64,000 nt of DNA, taken from Pseudomonas piscis. Lineage in GTDB: Bacteria; Pseudomonadota; Gammaproteobacteria; Pseudomonadales; Pseudomonadaceae. This document shows, one piece after another, positions 44,956 to 54,361 of the stretch; the first letter of the stretch is position 1; the number at the start of each line of letters is the position of its first letter. Location: the NCBI RefSeq assembly GCF_009380155.1, contig NZ_WHUV01000001.1, forward strand, positions 1,178,001-1,242,000. The letters run 5' to 3'. Below the pieces are notes generated by a model that worked only from the letters and a program-made list of their open reading frames with translations, did no database searches and had not been told where the DNA came from. The position numbers and the translations under genes were made by a program.

Positions 44956-45022
44956 GCGGCACATCCAGCCTGGGCGGAGCCTGTCCGCCCATCCCGCACA
45001 ACAACAATAAAGGGATAACACC

Positions 45023-45901
45023 ATGCGTATCGAAGTCCTGGTGGATGTCAAAACCAATCTCGGCGAAGGTCCGGTCTGGGACCAGGAACAACAACGGCTG
45101 TACTGGGTCGACAGCGCCGATGGGCGAATCCTGCGCTGTACCGTCGATGGCTCCGAGCTCAGGGCCTGGGACGTGGCGCAGAAAATCGGCTCCATGGCTC
45201 TGCGCCGCTGTGGTGAGCAAGCGCTGGTCGCCCTGCAGGAAGGGCTGCATAACCTGGACCTGCGTAGCGGCGAACTGCAGTTGATCGTGGATCCGGAGCC
45301 CGGCCTGCCGCACAACCGGCTCAACGATGGCAAGGTCGACCGCCAGGGGCGTTTTGTCTTCGGCTCCATGGATACCCGCGAAGAAAGCCCCAGCGCCAAG
45401 CTCTATCGGTTGGACCCGGACCTCAGCCTGCATACCCTCGATAGCGAGATCATCGTTTCCAATGGCCCGTGTTGGAGCCCGGGAGGCGACATCCTGTATT
45501 TCGCCGACACCTGGTCAGGGGAAATCCGTGCCTACGACTACGACACCACCACGGGTGCGGTGCGTAACCGGCGGACCTTCGCCAAGGTCGATACCGCCGC
45601 CGGCGGTGCCGCCGATGGTTGCACCGTGGATGCCGAGGGCTACCTGTGGCAGGCCCTGGTCTATGCCGGCCAGCTGGTGCGCTACAGCCCGGACGGGCGG
45701 GTCGACCGGGTCATCGAGATGCCAGTGAAGAAGGTCACCAGCCTGACCTTCGGCGGACCGGACCTGGACATCCTGTTCGTCACCTCAATGGCCCGGCCGC
45801 CATTGCCACGCTTCCCAGCGGACGGCCAGCAGCGTGGGGCCTTGTTCGCCATCCATGGCCTGGGTGTGCGGGGTATCGCCGAGCGTCGGTTCGCCGGCTG
45901 A
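45023..45901 (+). CDS. SMP-30/gluconolactonase-family lactonase
   Basis: A 292-residue six-bladed propeller hydrolase. Metal ligands expected for the family are visible: Glu in NLGEGPVWD, Asn in PHNRLNDGKVDRQGRF, Asn in IVSNGPCWSPG, Asp in GGAADGCTVDAEGYLWQA. It should hydrolyse a sugar or hydroxy-acid lactone. Between BKACE and an MFS carrier, it probably opens a lactone made by the SDR. AAAGGGA precedes ATG 45023. No signal peptide. Confidence 0.88.
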   Translation: MRIEVLVDVKTNLGEGPVWDQEQQRLYWVDSADGRILRCTVDGSELRAWDVAQKIGSMALRRCGEQALVALQEGLHNLDLRSGELQLIVDPEPGLPHNRLNDGKVDRQGRFVFGSMDTREESPSAKLYRLDPDLSLHTLDSEIIVSNGPCWSPGGDILYFADTWSGEIRAYDYDTTTGAVRNRRTFAKVDTAAGGAADGCTVDAEGYLWQALVYAGQLVRYSPDGRVDRVIEMPVKKVTSLTFGGPDLDILFVTSMARPPLPRFPADGQQRGALFAIHGLGVRGIAERRFAG

Positions 45902-45966
45902 AGCAGTCCCCCAATCCCTTCTGCAATCCCGTGTCAGTGCGCGTCATCACGCGCCTGGAGAGGCCC

Positions 45967-47289
45967 ATGGCTATCGTCAAGAAAGCTTCGCTGCGCCAGA
46001 TTCATCGTCACTCCTGGGTGTCTTTGCTGGTCTGCTGGATGATCTGGATCCTCAATGCCTACGACCGTGAGATCGTCTTGCGGCTGGGGCCGACTATTTC
46101 CAAGCACTTCGAATTGTCCGCCGAGCAATGGGGGACGCTCGCGACCCTGATCATGCTGGCCCTGGCTTTGCTGGATATTCCCGGTTCGATCTGGAGCGAC
46201 CGGCATGGTGGCGGCTGGAAGCGTGCGCGTTTCCAGGTCCCGCTGGTGCTGGGCTACACCGCCATTTCGTTCCTGTCCGGATTCAAGGCCCTGAGCGGCA
46301 ATCTCGCCGCGTTCGTCGCCTTGCGCGTAGGCGTCAACCTGGGCGCCGGCTGGGGGGAGCCCGTAGGGGTGAGCAATACCGCCGAATGGTGGCCGGTGGA
46401 GCGCCGCGGGTTCGCCCTTGGGGCGCACCACACCGGTTACCCGATCGGCGCCATGCTCAGCGGCCTGGTGGCCAGTTTTGTCATCGGTACCTTTGGCGAG
46501 GACAACTGGCGCTATGTGTTCTTCTTCGCCTTCGTCGTGGCCGTACCACTGATGCTGTTCTGGGCACGCTACTCCACGCCCCAGCGCATCACCCAGCTGT
46601 ACCTCGACATCGCCGCCAAGGGCATGACCCCACCGGACAGCACTCCCGTGACCCAGGCCAAGGGCCAGGCGTGGCGTACCTTCGTCGCGACCCTGGGCAA
46701 TCGCAATATCGCCCTCACGGCCGGCAATACCCTGCTTACCCAGGTGGTGTACATGGGCGTGAACATCGTCCTGCCGGCCTACCTGTACAACATCACCGGC
46801 CTGTCCCTGGCCGAGTCCGCGGGCATGAGCGTGGTCTTCACCCTGACCGGGATTCTCGGGCAACTGATCTGGCCAGCGCTGTCCGACATCATCGGTCGGC
46901 GCTTGACCCTGATCATTTGCGGGCTATGGATGGCCGCCAGTGTCGCGGCTTTCTACTTCGCCAGCACCCTGGCGCTGGTCATCGTCATGCAGTTGCTGTT
47001 CGGCCTGGTGGCCAATGCAGTGTGGCCGATCTACTACGCCGTGGCCTGCGATTCGGCCGAGCCCTCGGCTACTTCCACCGCCAACGGCATCATCACCACC
47101 GCGATGTTCATCGGTGGAGGCATGGCACCGCTGCTGATGGGCAGCCTGATCGCCTCCGGCGGAGGCTGGACCAGCCTGCCGGGCTACAGCCTGTGTTTCT
47201 TCGTCATGGCCGGTTGTGCCCTGGGCGGCGTGCTGCTGCAGCTGTTCGCCCGGCATGCGCAACCGCCGCTGGCGCAACCCGAGTTCTAG
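45967..47289 (+). CDS. MFS transporter
   Basis: A 440-residue carrier with twelve hydrophobic segments. The loop after helix 2 reads SIWSDRHGGGWKRAR, replacing the usual D-R-x-G-R-R; the loop after helix 8 has the canonical LSDIIGRRLTL. The start MAIVKKASLRQIHRHSW and the segment LNAYDREIVLRLG are not those of the ACS family. It is probably the importer for the substrate of the cluster, 65 bp after the lactonase. ATG 45967 follows GGAGAGG. Confidence 0.85.
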   Translation: MAIVKKASLRQIHRHSWVSLLVCWMIWILNAYDREIVLRLGPTISKHFELSAEQWGTLATLIMLALALLDIPGSIWSDRHGGGWKRARFQVPLVLGYTAISFLSGFKALSGNLAAFVALRVGVNLGAGWGEPVGVSNTAEWWPVERRGFALGAHHTGYPIGAMLSGLVASFVIGTFGEDNWRYVFFFAFVVAVPLMLFWARYSTPQRITQLYLDIAAKGMTPPDSTPVTQAKGQAWRTFVATLGNRNIALTAGNTLLTQVVYMGVNIVLPAYLYNITGLSLAESAGMSVVFTLTGILGQLIWPALSDIIGRRLTLIICGLWMAASVAAFYFASTLALVIVMQLLFGLVANAVWPIYYAVACDSAEPSATSTANGIITTAMFIGGGMAPLLMGSLIASGGGWTSLPGYSLCFFVMAGCALGGVLLQLFARHAQPPLAQPEF

Positions 47290-47358
47290 AACAACACCGA
47301 TGCGCTCCCCGGCCATTGCTGGCGGGGCGCCAAAGCCGCTCGATATGAGGCCCGTACC

Positions 47359-48696
47359 ATGCATACCGCCGCACCCACCGCTCCCCGGGACCAGCAGCAG
47401 TTGACCCGCCTGATGTTTCGCAAACTCATGCCATTGCTGATCGCAGCCTATGTGCTGAGCTTTCTCGACCGCACCAATATCGCCCTGGCCAAGCACCAGC
47501 TGGATGTCGACCTGGGAATATCCGCCGCGGCCTATGGCCTGGGCGCTGGATTGTTCTTCCTGACCTACGCGCTGTCCGAAGTACCGAGCAACCTGATCAT
47601 GCACCGGGTCGGCGCGCGCTTCTGGATTGCCCGGATCATGGCGACCTGGGGCCTGATCTCGGCCGCCATGGCCTTCGTCCAGGGCGAGACGTCCTTCTAC
47701 GTGCTGCGCCTGTTGCTGGGCATCGCCGAGGCGGGGTTGTTTCCCGGCGTGATGCTGTACCTGACCTACTGGTTCGACCGCCAGCAGCGGGCCCGGGCCA
47801 CTGGTTACTTCCTCCTGGGGGTATGCCTGGCCAATATCATCGGCGGCCCGTTGGGCGCGGCGTTGATGAAGATGGATGGCTTGCTGGGCTGGCATGGCTG
47901 GCAGTGGATGTTCCTGCTCGAAGGCTTGCCGGCGGTGTTCTTCGCCTGGGTGGTCTGGCGCCACCTGCCGGATCGTCCGGGCAAGGCTCGCTGGTTGAGT
48001 GCAGAAGAAGCCCAGTCCATCGAACAGCGACTGGCCAGGGAGGCCGACGAAGGAGCGGGGCAGGGCGGGCATTCGTTCAGGCAGTGCTTCACCCCGCAGA
48101 TCCTGCTGGCGATCTTCGTGTACTTCTGCCACCAGATCACCATCTATACCGTGATCTTCTTCCTGCCCAGCATCATCGGCAAATACGGCAGCTTGAGCAT
48201 CATGAGCGTCGGCTTGTTGAACTCCCTGCCCTGGATCGCCGCCGCCGTGGGAGCCGTCGCTTTGCCCCGGCTGGCCAACAGTGCCCGGCGCTCGCGACAA
48301 TTGCTGGTCCTGGGACTGCTGGTGATGGCCTCGGGATTGCTGATCGCCGCGGTTTCCGGGCCGGTATTCAGCCTGGTGGGCTTCTGCGTCGCTGCGCTGA
48401 TGTTCTTCGTGGTGCAGTCGATCATCTTTCTGTATCCCGCTTCCCGGCTCAAGGGCGCGGCCCTGGCAGGTGGCCTGGGTTTCGTGAACTGCTGCGGCTT
48501 GCTGGGCGGGTTTGTCGGGCCCTCGGTGATGGGCGCGATCGAAATGACCACGGGCGACGCCATGAACGGTCTCAAGGTCATCGCCCTGGTCTTGCTGGTA
48601 GCGGCGCTGGTGGCGTTGCGTTTGCGCCAGGGACAGGAGGAACGGAGCTATACGGACGCTGTGGCCGGCCGGCCGGTCAAGCAGCACTCGATGTGA
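47359..48696 (+). CDS. MFS transporter, anion:cation symporter (ACS) type
   Basis: A 445-residue carrier of the ACS group, which takes up organic anions such as tartrate, galactarate, hydroxyphenylacetate or phthalate. Signatures: LSFLDRTNIALAKHQLDVDLGIS near 36-58, YALSEVPSNLIMHRVGARFWIARIM near 75-100, and LLGIAEAGLFPGVMLYLTYWF near 118-138. It is the last gene of the rightward cluster, 69 bp after the first carrier, giving the cluster two different importers. It faces the leftward cluster with a GC-rich hairpin (48704-48740) between. Confidence 0.9.
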   Translation: MHTAAPTAPRDQQQLTRLMFRKLMPLLIAAYVLSFLDRTNIALAKHQLDVDLGISAAAYGLGAGLFFLTYALSEVPSNLIMHRVGARFWIARIMATWGLISAAMAFVQGETSFYVLRLLLGIAEAGLFPGVMLYLTYWFDRQQRARATGYFLLGVCLANIIGGPLGAALMKMDGLLGWHGWQWMFLLEGLPAVFFAWVVWRHLPDRPGKARWLSAEEAQSIEQRLAREADEGAGQGGHSFRQCFTPQILLAIFVYFCHQITIYTVIFFLPSIIGKYGSLSIMSVGLLNSLPWIAAAVGAVALPRLANSARRSRQLLVLGLLVMASGLLIAAVSGPVFSLVGFCVAALMFFVVQSIIFLYPASRLKGAALAGGLGFVNCCGLLGGFVGPSVMGAIEMTTGDAMNGLKVIALVLLVAALVALRLRQGQEERSYTDAVAGRPVKQHSM

Positions 48697-48703
48697 TGGC
48701 CGT

Positions 48704-48740
48704 GGCCGGCCGGCCCCGCAACGAGCAAGTCGGCCGGCCG
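48704..48740. terminator. GC-rich inverted repeat between the two catabolic clusters
   Basis: GGCCGGCCGGCC ... CGGCCGGCCG flanking a 15-nt loop, between convergent genes. No T-run, so it is only a probable terminator. Confidence 0.4.
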
Positions 48741-48747
48741 CTGCGGA

Positions 48748-49764
48748 TTATCTGTCCAGCAGCTTGAGGATGTCCTCATACAAGGCCTTGGGCAGGAATA
48801 CCCCGGCGTCCTTGCTGCGCTTGCGGGCCTCATAGCGACGCTGGGATGGCAGGCGCGCGCCCTGCTGCACGATCCCATCGAACAAGGCTTGCGCACGCTG
48901 GGCGCCTTCTTCGGGCTTGCCGTTGGAGAACAGTTGCGGATCGAAGGCCAGGATCAGTTCGCCGTGCAGTGGCGTGGCGCCCACGCCGGCGTCGAAGGCC
49001 ATGGATTCCATGCTCGTCATGTCGTTGATCAGGGCGCCTGCCAGGAGCTCGACCATGGCCGCCAGGGCCGAGCCCTTGTGCCCGCCGAAGGTGAGCATGG
49101 CACCCGACAGCGCGGCCAGCGCATCGGTGGTGGGCTGGCCGTCGCTGTCGATGGCACAGCCTTCGGGCAGCGGGCTGTTGGCCCGTCGGTGCAGCTCGAT
49201 ATCTCCCCGGGCGATGGCGCTGGTGGCGAAGTCGAAGACGAAGGGATCGCGACCTGGGCGTGGCCAGCCGAAGGCGATGGGGTTGGTGCCGAACACCGGT
49301 TTGCTGCCGCCAGCCGGAGCGACCCAGCTATGGCTTGGCGTGAGCGCCAGGGCGGCGAGTCCCTGGGCCGTCAGCGCCTCGATTTCCGGCCAGAGGGCCG
49401 AGAAGTGATAGCAGTTGTTGATCACCATGGCCGCCACGCCGATCTGGCGAGTCTTGCGCACCAGTACCGGCAGTGCCGTTTCGAATGACAACAGCGAGTA
49501 CCCCCGGTGGGCGTCGACCGCGACGATACCGGCGGAGCGGTCGCTCAGGGTGGGCAGGGCCTGTGGGTCGACCTGGCCTTCGCGCATGGATTTCACGCAG
49601 ACCAGCAACCGATACAGGCCATGGGAGTGGCACTCGTCGGCTTGTCCGCTGGTGACGGTGCGCGCGATGGCTTGAGCATGCGCCTCGGAAAAGCCGTTGC
49701 TTGTCAGTACATCGCTGGACAGTCGATAGGCTTGGTCGAGCGACAGATTAATCAAGTCAGACAT
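48748..49764 (-). CDS. Ldh-family (malate/L-lactate dehydrogenase-like) oxidoreductase
   Basis: A 338-residue NAD(P)-dependent enzyme of the MDH2/LDH2 superfamily, unrelated to classical LDH. Family marks: DECHSHGLYRLLVCV near 44-58 with the catalytic His, VAPAGGSKPVFGTNPIAFGWP near 155-175, FGGHKGSALAAMVELLAGAL near 225-245. The group includes ureidoglycolate, 2,3-diketogulonate and pyrroline/piperideine-2-carboxylate reductases. Next to an imino-acid-type deaminase and a semialdehyde dehydrogenase, a pyrroline-2-carboxylate reductase role is my inference. Last gene of the leftward operon. Confidence 0.85.
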   Translation of the reverse strand: MSDLINLSLDQAYRLSSDVLTSNGFSEAHAQAIARTVTSGQADECHSHGLYRLLVCVKSMREGQVDPQALPTLSDRSAGIVAVDAHRGYSLLSFETALPVLVRKTRQIGVAAMVINNCYHFSALWPEIEALTAQGLAALALTPSHSWVAPAGGSKPVFGTNPIAFGWPRPGRDPFVFDFATSAIARGDIELHRRANSPLPEGCAIDSDGQPTTDALAALSGAMLTFGGHKGSALAAMVELLAGALINDMTSMESMAFDAGVGATPLHGELILAFDPQLFSNGKPEEGAQRAQALFDGIVQQGARLPSQRRYEARKRSKDAGVFLPKALYEDILKLLDR

Positions 49765-49808
49765 GGAACTTATCCTTGGGTCCTGGGTGAACGATGGATA
49801 GGTCGAGG

Positions 49809-49835
49809 GCCGGCCCGGCGCAGTGCCGGGTCGGC
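49809..49835 (-). promoter_or_regulatory. Intercistronic hairpin before the Ldh gene
   Basis: GCCGGCCCGGC-GCAGT-GCCGGGTCGGC, 11-bp arms with one mismatch, in the 97-bp gap between the aldehyde dehydrogenase and the Ldh gene. It could attenuate or stabilise operon mRNA. Confidence 0.45.
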
Positions 49836-49861
49836 TCTCTACAAGCTGCTGCGGGACGTCT

Positions 49862-51439
49862 TCAGCTCTGGCGCTGGCCATTGACCAGGCGTGACAACGC
49901 CATGGGGTTGGCGCCCTGGATGGCCAGTGGCAGCAATGCGTCCGGGAAGTTCTGGTAACAGACCGGCCGCAGGAAGCGCGCGATGGCTGCGGTTCCCACG
50001 GAGGTGGAACGCGAGTCGGAGGTGGCCGGGAAAGGCCCGCCGTGGACCATCGCGTCGCATACCTCGACACCGGTCGGCCAGCCGTTCACCAGGATCCGTC
50101 CAGCCTTGCGCTCCAGGGTCGGCAGCAGGTTGCGAACGGCCTGGGCGTCGGCCTCGTCCAGGTGCAGCGTCGCGGTCAGTTGCCCCTCCAGGTGCTCGGC
50201 GACCTGCAGTACTTGGGCTGCGTCTTCACATGTCACCACCAACGAGGCGGACCCGAAGATTTCCGCCTGCAGCGCTGGCTCCCGCAGGAAGTCCTGGGCA
50301 CTGGCCACGAACAGGTGGGTCTGGCACTGGTTCGGTCCTGCGCCTTCCAGCCCGGCCCCGAGCACTCGTGCCCCGGCATTGCCGGCCAAGGCTTGCAGGC
50401 CGTTTGCATAGGCCCTGAAGATGCCCGGGGTCAGCATGGTCTGGGCGGGGCTGCGCTGGACTGCCTGGGTAGCCGTGGCGAGGAAGGCGTCCAGGGCATC
50501 GCCCTTGATGGCGATGACCAGCCCAGGGTTGGTGCAGAACTGGCCGGCTCCCTGGTTCAGCGAGGCGACGAACCCCTCTGCCAGTGCGGGGCCGCGGTTG
50601 TGCAGGGCATGCTCGAACAGGAAGACCGGGTTGATCGAACTCATCTCGGCATAGACCGGGATGGGTTCCGGGCGAGCCTGGGCCGCCTGGGTCAGGGCGA
50701 CACCGCCACTGCGCGAGCCGGTGAAGCCCACGGCCTTGATTCGTGGATCGCTCACCAGGCCGATCCCAATCTCCGCTCCCGAGCCGTACAGCAGCGAAAA
50801 CACCCCGGGGGCCAGGTCATGTGCGGCCACCGCTCTGCTGATGGCCTGGCCTACCAGTTCGCTGGTGCCAGGATGGGCGCTGTGTGCCTTGACGATCACC
50901 GGGCAGCCTGCCGCGAGGGCTGAAGCGGTATCGCCGCCGGCCACGGAGAAGGCGAGGGGAAAGTTGCTGGCGCCGAAGACGGCCACCGGACCGAGGGCGA
51001 TGTGCCGCTGGCGCAGGTCGGGGCGTGGCAGCGGCTGGCGCTCCGGCAGGGCTTCATCGACACGTACGTCGAGCCATTCGCCGGCCCTTACGGTTCGCGC
51101 GAAGGTGCGCAATTGGAGGCAGGTGCGTCCGACTTCGCCCTGAATGCGGGGGCGGGGTAAACCCGACTCCGCCACGGCGCGGTCCACCAGGGCGTCGCCC
51201 AGTGCTTCGATCTGTCCGGCGATGCCTTCCAGGAAGGCCGCGCGTTGTTCCAGCGAGGTTTCGCGATAGCTGTCGAAGGCGGACCAGGCCAGGGCGCAGG
51301 CCTGGTCGACATGTTCGCGGGAGCCGCCGGGGTACCCAGGCTCCAGTGCCTGGTCGGTCGCCGGGTTGATGGCCTTGATCGCGTCGCGGTTGCCCGGCAC
51401 GGCTTGCCCGCCGATGAGCATCTTTCCTGTCAGGTCCAT
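49862..51439 (-). CDS. Aldehyde dehydrogenase, alpha-ketoglutaric semialdehyde dehydrogenase-like
   Basis: A 525-residue NAD(P)-dependent dehydrogenase of the group that oxidises 2,5-dioxopentanoate (alpha-ketoglutaric semialdehyde) to 2-oxoglutarate. Marks: [24 protein letters not shown] near 140-162, FTGSRSGG (NAD loop), a Glu in [11 protein letters not shown] and the catalytic Cys in [10 protein letters not shown] near 293. Slightly longer than ordinary ALDHs, as for this group. ATG 51439 has GGAGG upstream. It lies downstream of the DHDPS-family gene whose predicted product would be its substrate. Confidence 0.85.
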   Translation of the reverse strand: MDLTGKMLIGGQAVPGNRDAIKAINPATDQALEPGYPGGSREHVDQACALAWSAFDSYRETSLEQRAAFLEGIAGQIEALGDALVDRAVAESGLPRPRIQGEVGRTCLQLRTFARTVRAGEWLDVRVDEALPERQPLPRPDLRQRHIALGPVAVFGASNFPLAFSVAGGDTASALAAGCPVIVKAHSAHPGTSELVGQAISRAVAAHDLAPGVFSLLYGSGAEIGIGLVSDPRIKAVGFTGSRSGGVALTQAAQARPEPIPVYAEMSSINPVFLFEHALHNRGPALAEGFVASLNQGAGQFCTNPGLVIAIKGDALDAFLATATQAVQRSPAQTMLTPGIFRAYANGLQALAGNAGARVLGAGLEGAGPNQCQTHLFVASAQDFLREPALQAEIFGSASLVVTCEDAAQVLQVAEHLEGQLTATLHLDEADAQAVRNLLPTLERKAGRILVNGWPTGVEVCDAMVHGGPFPATSDSRSTSVGTAAIARFLRPVCYQNFPDALLPLAIQGANPMALSRLVNGQRQS

Positions 51440-51510
51440 ATCAGGCCTCCTGAGATGACTAAGGTGTTTGCCTGCCGCCTGTTCGAAGACCCGGGGCAGG
51501 GGAGAAATGC

Positions 51511-51536
51511 GAGCGGCGCGCATGGGCGCGCCGCTC
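51511..51536 (-). promoter_or_regulatory. Intercistronic perfect palindrome
   Basis: GAGCGGCGCGC-ATGG-GCGCGCCGCTC, perfect 11-bp arms, between the DHDPS-family gene and the aldehyde dehydrogenase. No T-run; likely an mRNA stem that sets relative expression. Confidence 0.5.
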
Positions 51537-51556
51537 GAGGGGGGCGACCTGCGCCG

Positions 51557-52501
51557 TCAGGCCAGGTTGTTTTCCTTCAGCCAGTTGGCGTACCAGGTAC
51601 GGAACAGCTGGTACTGGGCCTCGGCGTAGTTGCGCTGGGCATCGCTCAAGGCGTCGGTCTCGTTGAAGTGCAGGGTGTATTCCAGGTCGCCGTTGAGCAC
51701 CATCAGGTGCTTGTAGTAGAGGACCAGGTCGCCGCCTTCATCGAACGACGACAGCACGTGCAGCGCCGACTCCAGCTCCAGCGCCAGGCGGCGGGCCTTG
51801 GCATCGCCTTTGGCGGCCTGTTTGCTCAGGGCCACCAGTTGCAGGACTTCACGAGGCAGGGCGTTGCCGATACCGGTGATCGAGCCGGTGGCGTTGCAGT
51901 TGACGAAGCCGTTCACCACGTCGGTGTCCACGCCCACCATCAAGGTCACGGCGTCATCCTTGGAGGTGATGAACTCCGCGGCATAACGGCTGGCTGCGGC
52001 ACCCCCGAACTCCTTGAAGCCGATCAGGTTCGGATGCTCGCTGCGCAGTTCGAAGAACAGGTCCGCGCGGGTGGCGAAACCGTAGTGGGGGCTGTTGTAG
52101 ATGACCGATGGCAGGTTCGGCGCCGCGGCCAGGATGGCCTTGAAGTGGGCCTTCTGCGCGACCAGCGAGGCACCGCGGGACAGTACGCGGGGAATGACCA
52201 TCAGGCCATGGGCGCCGACCTTGGCCGCGTGGGCCGCGTGGGATACCGCTTCCTTGGAGTTGACGGCACCGGTGCCGACGATGGTCGGGATGCCGGCGGC
52301 CACCAGGCGGGCAACGCCTTCCTGGCGCTGGGCTTCGGTGAGCAGCGGCCAGTCGCCCATGGAGCCGCAATACACCACGGCGCTCATGCCCGCCTCGATC
52401 AGCTCGCGGCCCTTGCGTACCAGGGCGTCGAAGTCCGGTTTGCGATCTGGCGTGCACGGGGTCATCAGTGCGGGGATGGTGCCGGTGAAAATATTGCTCA
52501 T
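51557..52501 (-). CDS. DHDPS/NAL-family lyase, LhpC-like (1-pyrroline-4-hydroxy-2-carboxylate deaminase)
   Basis: A 314-residue class I aldolase-fold protein. The Schiff-base Lys lies in NLIGFKEFGG near residue 171 and the Tyr in SVIYNSPHYGF near 142; the front loop is YCGSMGDWPLL instead of the GTTGE of DapA, so it is not a lysine-pathway enzyme (that gene is at 38528). The overall sequence resembles, from memory, the deaminase LhpC of pseudomonad hydroxyproline breakdown, whose product is alpha-ketoglutaric semialdehyde. The adjacent ALDH fits that. First gene of the operon, with a CGTATACG operator upstream. Confidence 0.75.
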   Translation of the reverse strand: MSNIFTGTIPALMTPCTPDRKPDFDALVRKGRELIEAGMSAVVYCGSMGDWPLLTEAQRQEGVARLVAAGIPTIVGTGAVNSKEAVSHAAHAAKVGAHGLMVIPRVLSRGASLVAQKAHFKAILAAAPNLPSVIYNSPHYGFATRADLFFELRSEHPNLIGFKEFGGAAASRYAAEFITSKDDAVTLMVGVDTDVVNGFVNCNATGSITGIGNALPREVLQLVALSKQAAKGDAKARRLALELESALHVLSSFDEGGDLVLYYKHLMVLNGDLEYTLHFNETDALSDAQRNYAEAQYQLFRTWYANWLKENNLA

Positions 52502-52587
52502 GACGCTACCTCATGGTTGTTGGGTTTGTTGTAGCTACATCTATGGCTCGAACCGGGTCGCTCGGTTTCTGGTTCATTGCGCATAAT

Positions 52588-52612
52588 CGAATATCGTATA
52601 CGTTATATAATC
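52588..52612. promoter_or_regulatory. CGTATACG operator upstream of the LhpC-like gene
   Basis: AATATCGTATACGTTATATAA-type site: perfect core CGTATACG at 52595-52602 inside an A/T-rich palindrome, ~90 bp upstream of the LhpC-like ATG. The same core occurs at 54181-54188 and a half-copy at 55056-55072. Confidence 0.6.
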
Positions 52613-52689
52613 GATGCTTGGCGAAGTAAAGCCTTGGGTGTCATTTGCGTGGGGTGGGGCAATACGGGCTCATCCATGAGCCTGGGGGA

Positions 52690-54063
52690 TCAGCGTCCCG
52701 CGGTCCGGCTGGCGGAGTCCTGGTCAACTTCCCGCAACGACATGCCACGGGTTTCCCGGGCTGCGCCCACGGCGATGATCGAGATCACGGCCGAGGCCAC
52801 CAGGTACCAGGCGATGGGAGTCGAGCTGTTGTATTCCTTGAGCAGGGTGATGGCGATCAGCGGCGCCAGGGAGCCAGCCAGGATCGGCGCCACCTGGTAG
52901 CACAGCGACAACGCGGTGTAGCGCACATGGGTCGGGAACAGCTCCGACATCAGGGCCGAGTAGGGCGCGTAGGTCATGGACTCGATGGCCAGGCCCAGGG
53001 TGATCGCCGCCATGATCAGCCAGTTGTTGCCGGTGTCCATCATCGGGAAACCGACGAAGCCCCAGACCCCGGTGAGCACCGCGCCCACCAGGTACACCGG
53101 CTTGCGCCCGATGATGTCGGACAGGTAGCCCATGAGCGGAATCATGAAGAAGTGCAGCAGGTGGGCGCCGAACATCAGCAGCAGGATCTGTGAGGTGTCC
53201 TTGTGCACCACCAGCTTCAGGTAGGTGATGGAGAACGTGACGACTATGTAGTACAGGATGTTCTCGGCGAACCGCGCGCCAATGCCGATCAGCACTTCAC
53301 GCCAGTGCTTGGTCACGACCTCGACGACGCCCAGTTGTTCCTTCTCGACCTTCTGCTGGCGGGCCTGGGCCTCCTTGAAGATCGGTGCGTCATCGACCCG
53401 GGTACGGATCCAGTAGCCGATCAGCACCACCACCGCGGAGAACCAGAAGGCCACCCGCCAGCCCCAGTCGAGGAACTGCTCTTCGGAAAGATTGGAGGAC
53501 AAGAGCAGCAGGATCACCGTGGCGATCAGGTTGCCGGCCGGCACTCCGGCCTGCGGCCAGCTGGCCCAGAAGCCGCGACGGTTATCCGGGCTGTGCTCGG
53601 ACACCAGCAGCACCGCGCCACCCCATTCGCCACCGAAGGCGAAACCCTGGATCAGGCGCAGCAGCACCAGGAGGATGGGCGCGGCATAACCGATCCGTTC
53701 GAAGGTCGGCAGGCAGCCCATGAGGAAGGTGGTGATGCCCACCACCACCAGGCTGATCTGCAACAGGTGCTTGCGGCCGACCTTGTCACCGTAGTGACCG
53801 AACACCAGCCCGCCGATGGGCCTGGCCAGAAAGCCCACGGCATACAGGGCGAAGGCGGCGATGATGCCGTCCATCGCGCTACCGGTCTGGCGGAAGAACA
53901 ACTGGCCGAAGACCAGGGCCGAGGCCGTTCCATATAGAAAGAACTCATACCACTCGGCCACGGCGCCAGCCATCGCCGCGGCCACCACCCGCTTGATCCC
54001 CGCAGGTGCCTTGGTCGCCGTTCGTTCCAGTTCGCGAGGTGTCGCAGAAGTCGTCGAGGTCAT
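52690..54063 (-). CDS. MHS-family MFS transporter (ProP/KgtP-like)
   Basis: A 457-residue metabolite:H+ symporter with twelve hydrophobic segments. Signatures: [22 protein letters not shown] near 34-55, [22 protein letters not shown] near 80-101 and [20 protein letters not shown] near 140-158. The MHS group carries proline, betaine, 2-oxoglutarate, shikimate and similar compounds. It has its own CGTATACG operator upstream and lies between the GntR gene and the LhpC-like operon, so it is likely the importer of the same substrate. Confidence 0.88.
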   Translation of the reverse strand: MTSTTSATPRELERTATKAPAGIKRVVAAAMAGAVAEWYEFFLYGTASALVFGQLFFRQTGSAMDGIIAAFALYAVGFLARPIGGLVFGHYGDKVGRKHLLQISLVVVGITTFLMGCLPTFERIGYAAPILLVLLRLIQGFAFGGEWGGAVLLVSEHSPDNRRGFWASWPQAGVPAGNLIATVILLLLSSNLSEEQFLDWGWRVAFWFSAVVVLIGYWIRTRVDDAPIFKEAQARQQKVEKEQLGVVEVVTKHWREVLIGIGARFAENILYYIVVTFSITYLKLVVHKDTSQILLLMFGAHLLHFFMIPLMGYLSDIIGRKPVYLVGAVLTGVWGFVGFPMMDTGNNWLIMAAITLGLAIESMTYAPYSALMSELFPTHVRYTALSLCYQVAPILAGSLAPLIAITLLKEYNSSTPIAWYLVASAVISIIAVGAARETRGMSLREVDQDSASRTAGR

Positions 54064-54168
54064 CGATGTCGCACTCCGATAGGTATTGTCAGGGGGAGTT
54101 TCGCTAGGGCTTCGAGCCTTGTGCCGGTCCGATGGAGGCCTTGGGTAGGAGGGCCGAAGTCCTATTTT

Positions 54169-54195
54169 TATACGGTATTTCGTATACGATATATT
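54169..54195. promoter_or_regulatory. CGTATACG operator upstream of the MHS transporter
   Basis: TATACGGTATTTCGTATACGATATAT, with the perfect core CGTATACG at 54181-54188 and a TATACG half-site just before. It lies 100-130 bp upstream of the transporter start, in an otherwise gene-free 298-bp gap. Confidence 0.6.
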
Positions 54196-54361
54196 TCAAA
54201 GCAAGAAAGAGGCCAAGCCTTTGCATTGCCTTGGCCATGGCGCCAAGGCGCGGATCTGCTGGGGCGCACGCTCAAGAAGTGACGGTGGGGATGGGCGGGG
54301 AGGGGCAGGCAGGTGTTACGGCAAGTGGCACTGGCGGCAGCCGTGCCACGCAAAGGAGCAT

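Noticed and set aside
51557..52501. A second dapA for lysine synthesis
   Set aside because: The front loop (CGSMGDW) differs from the GTTGE of true DapA, and it is embedded in a catabolic operon; the genuine dapA is at 38528.
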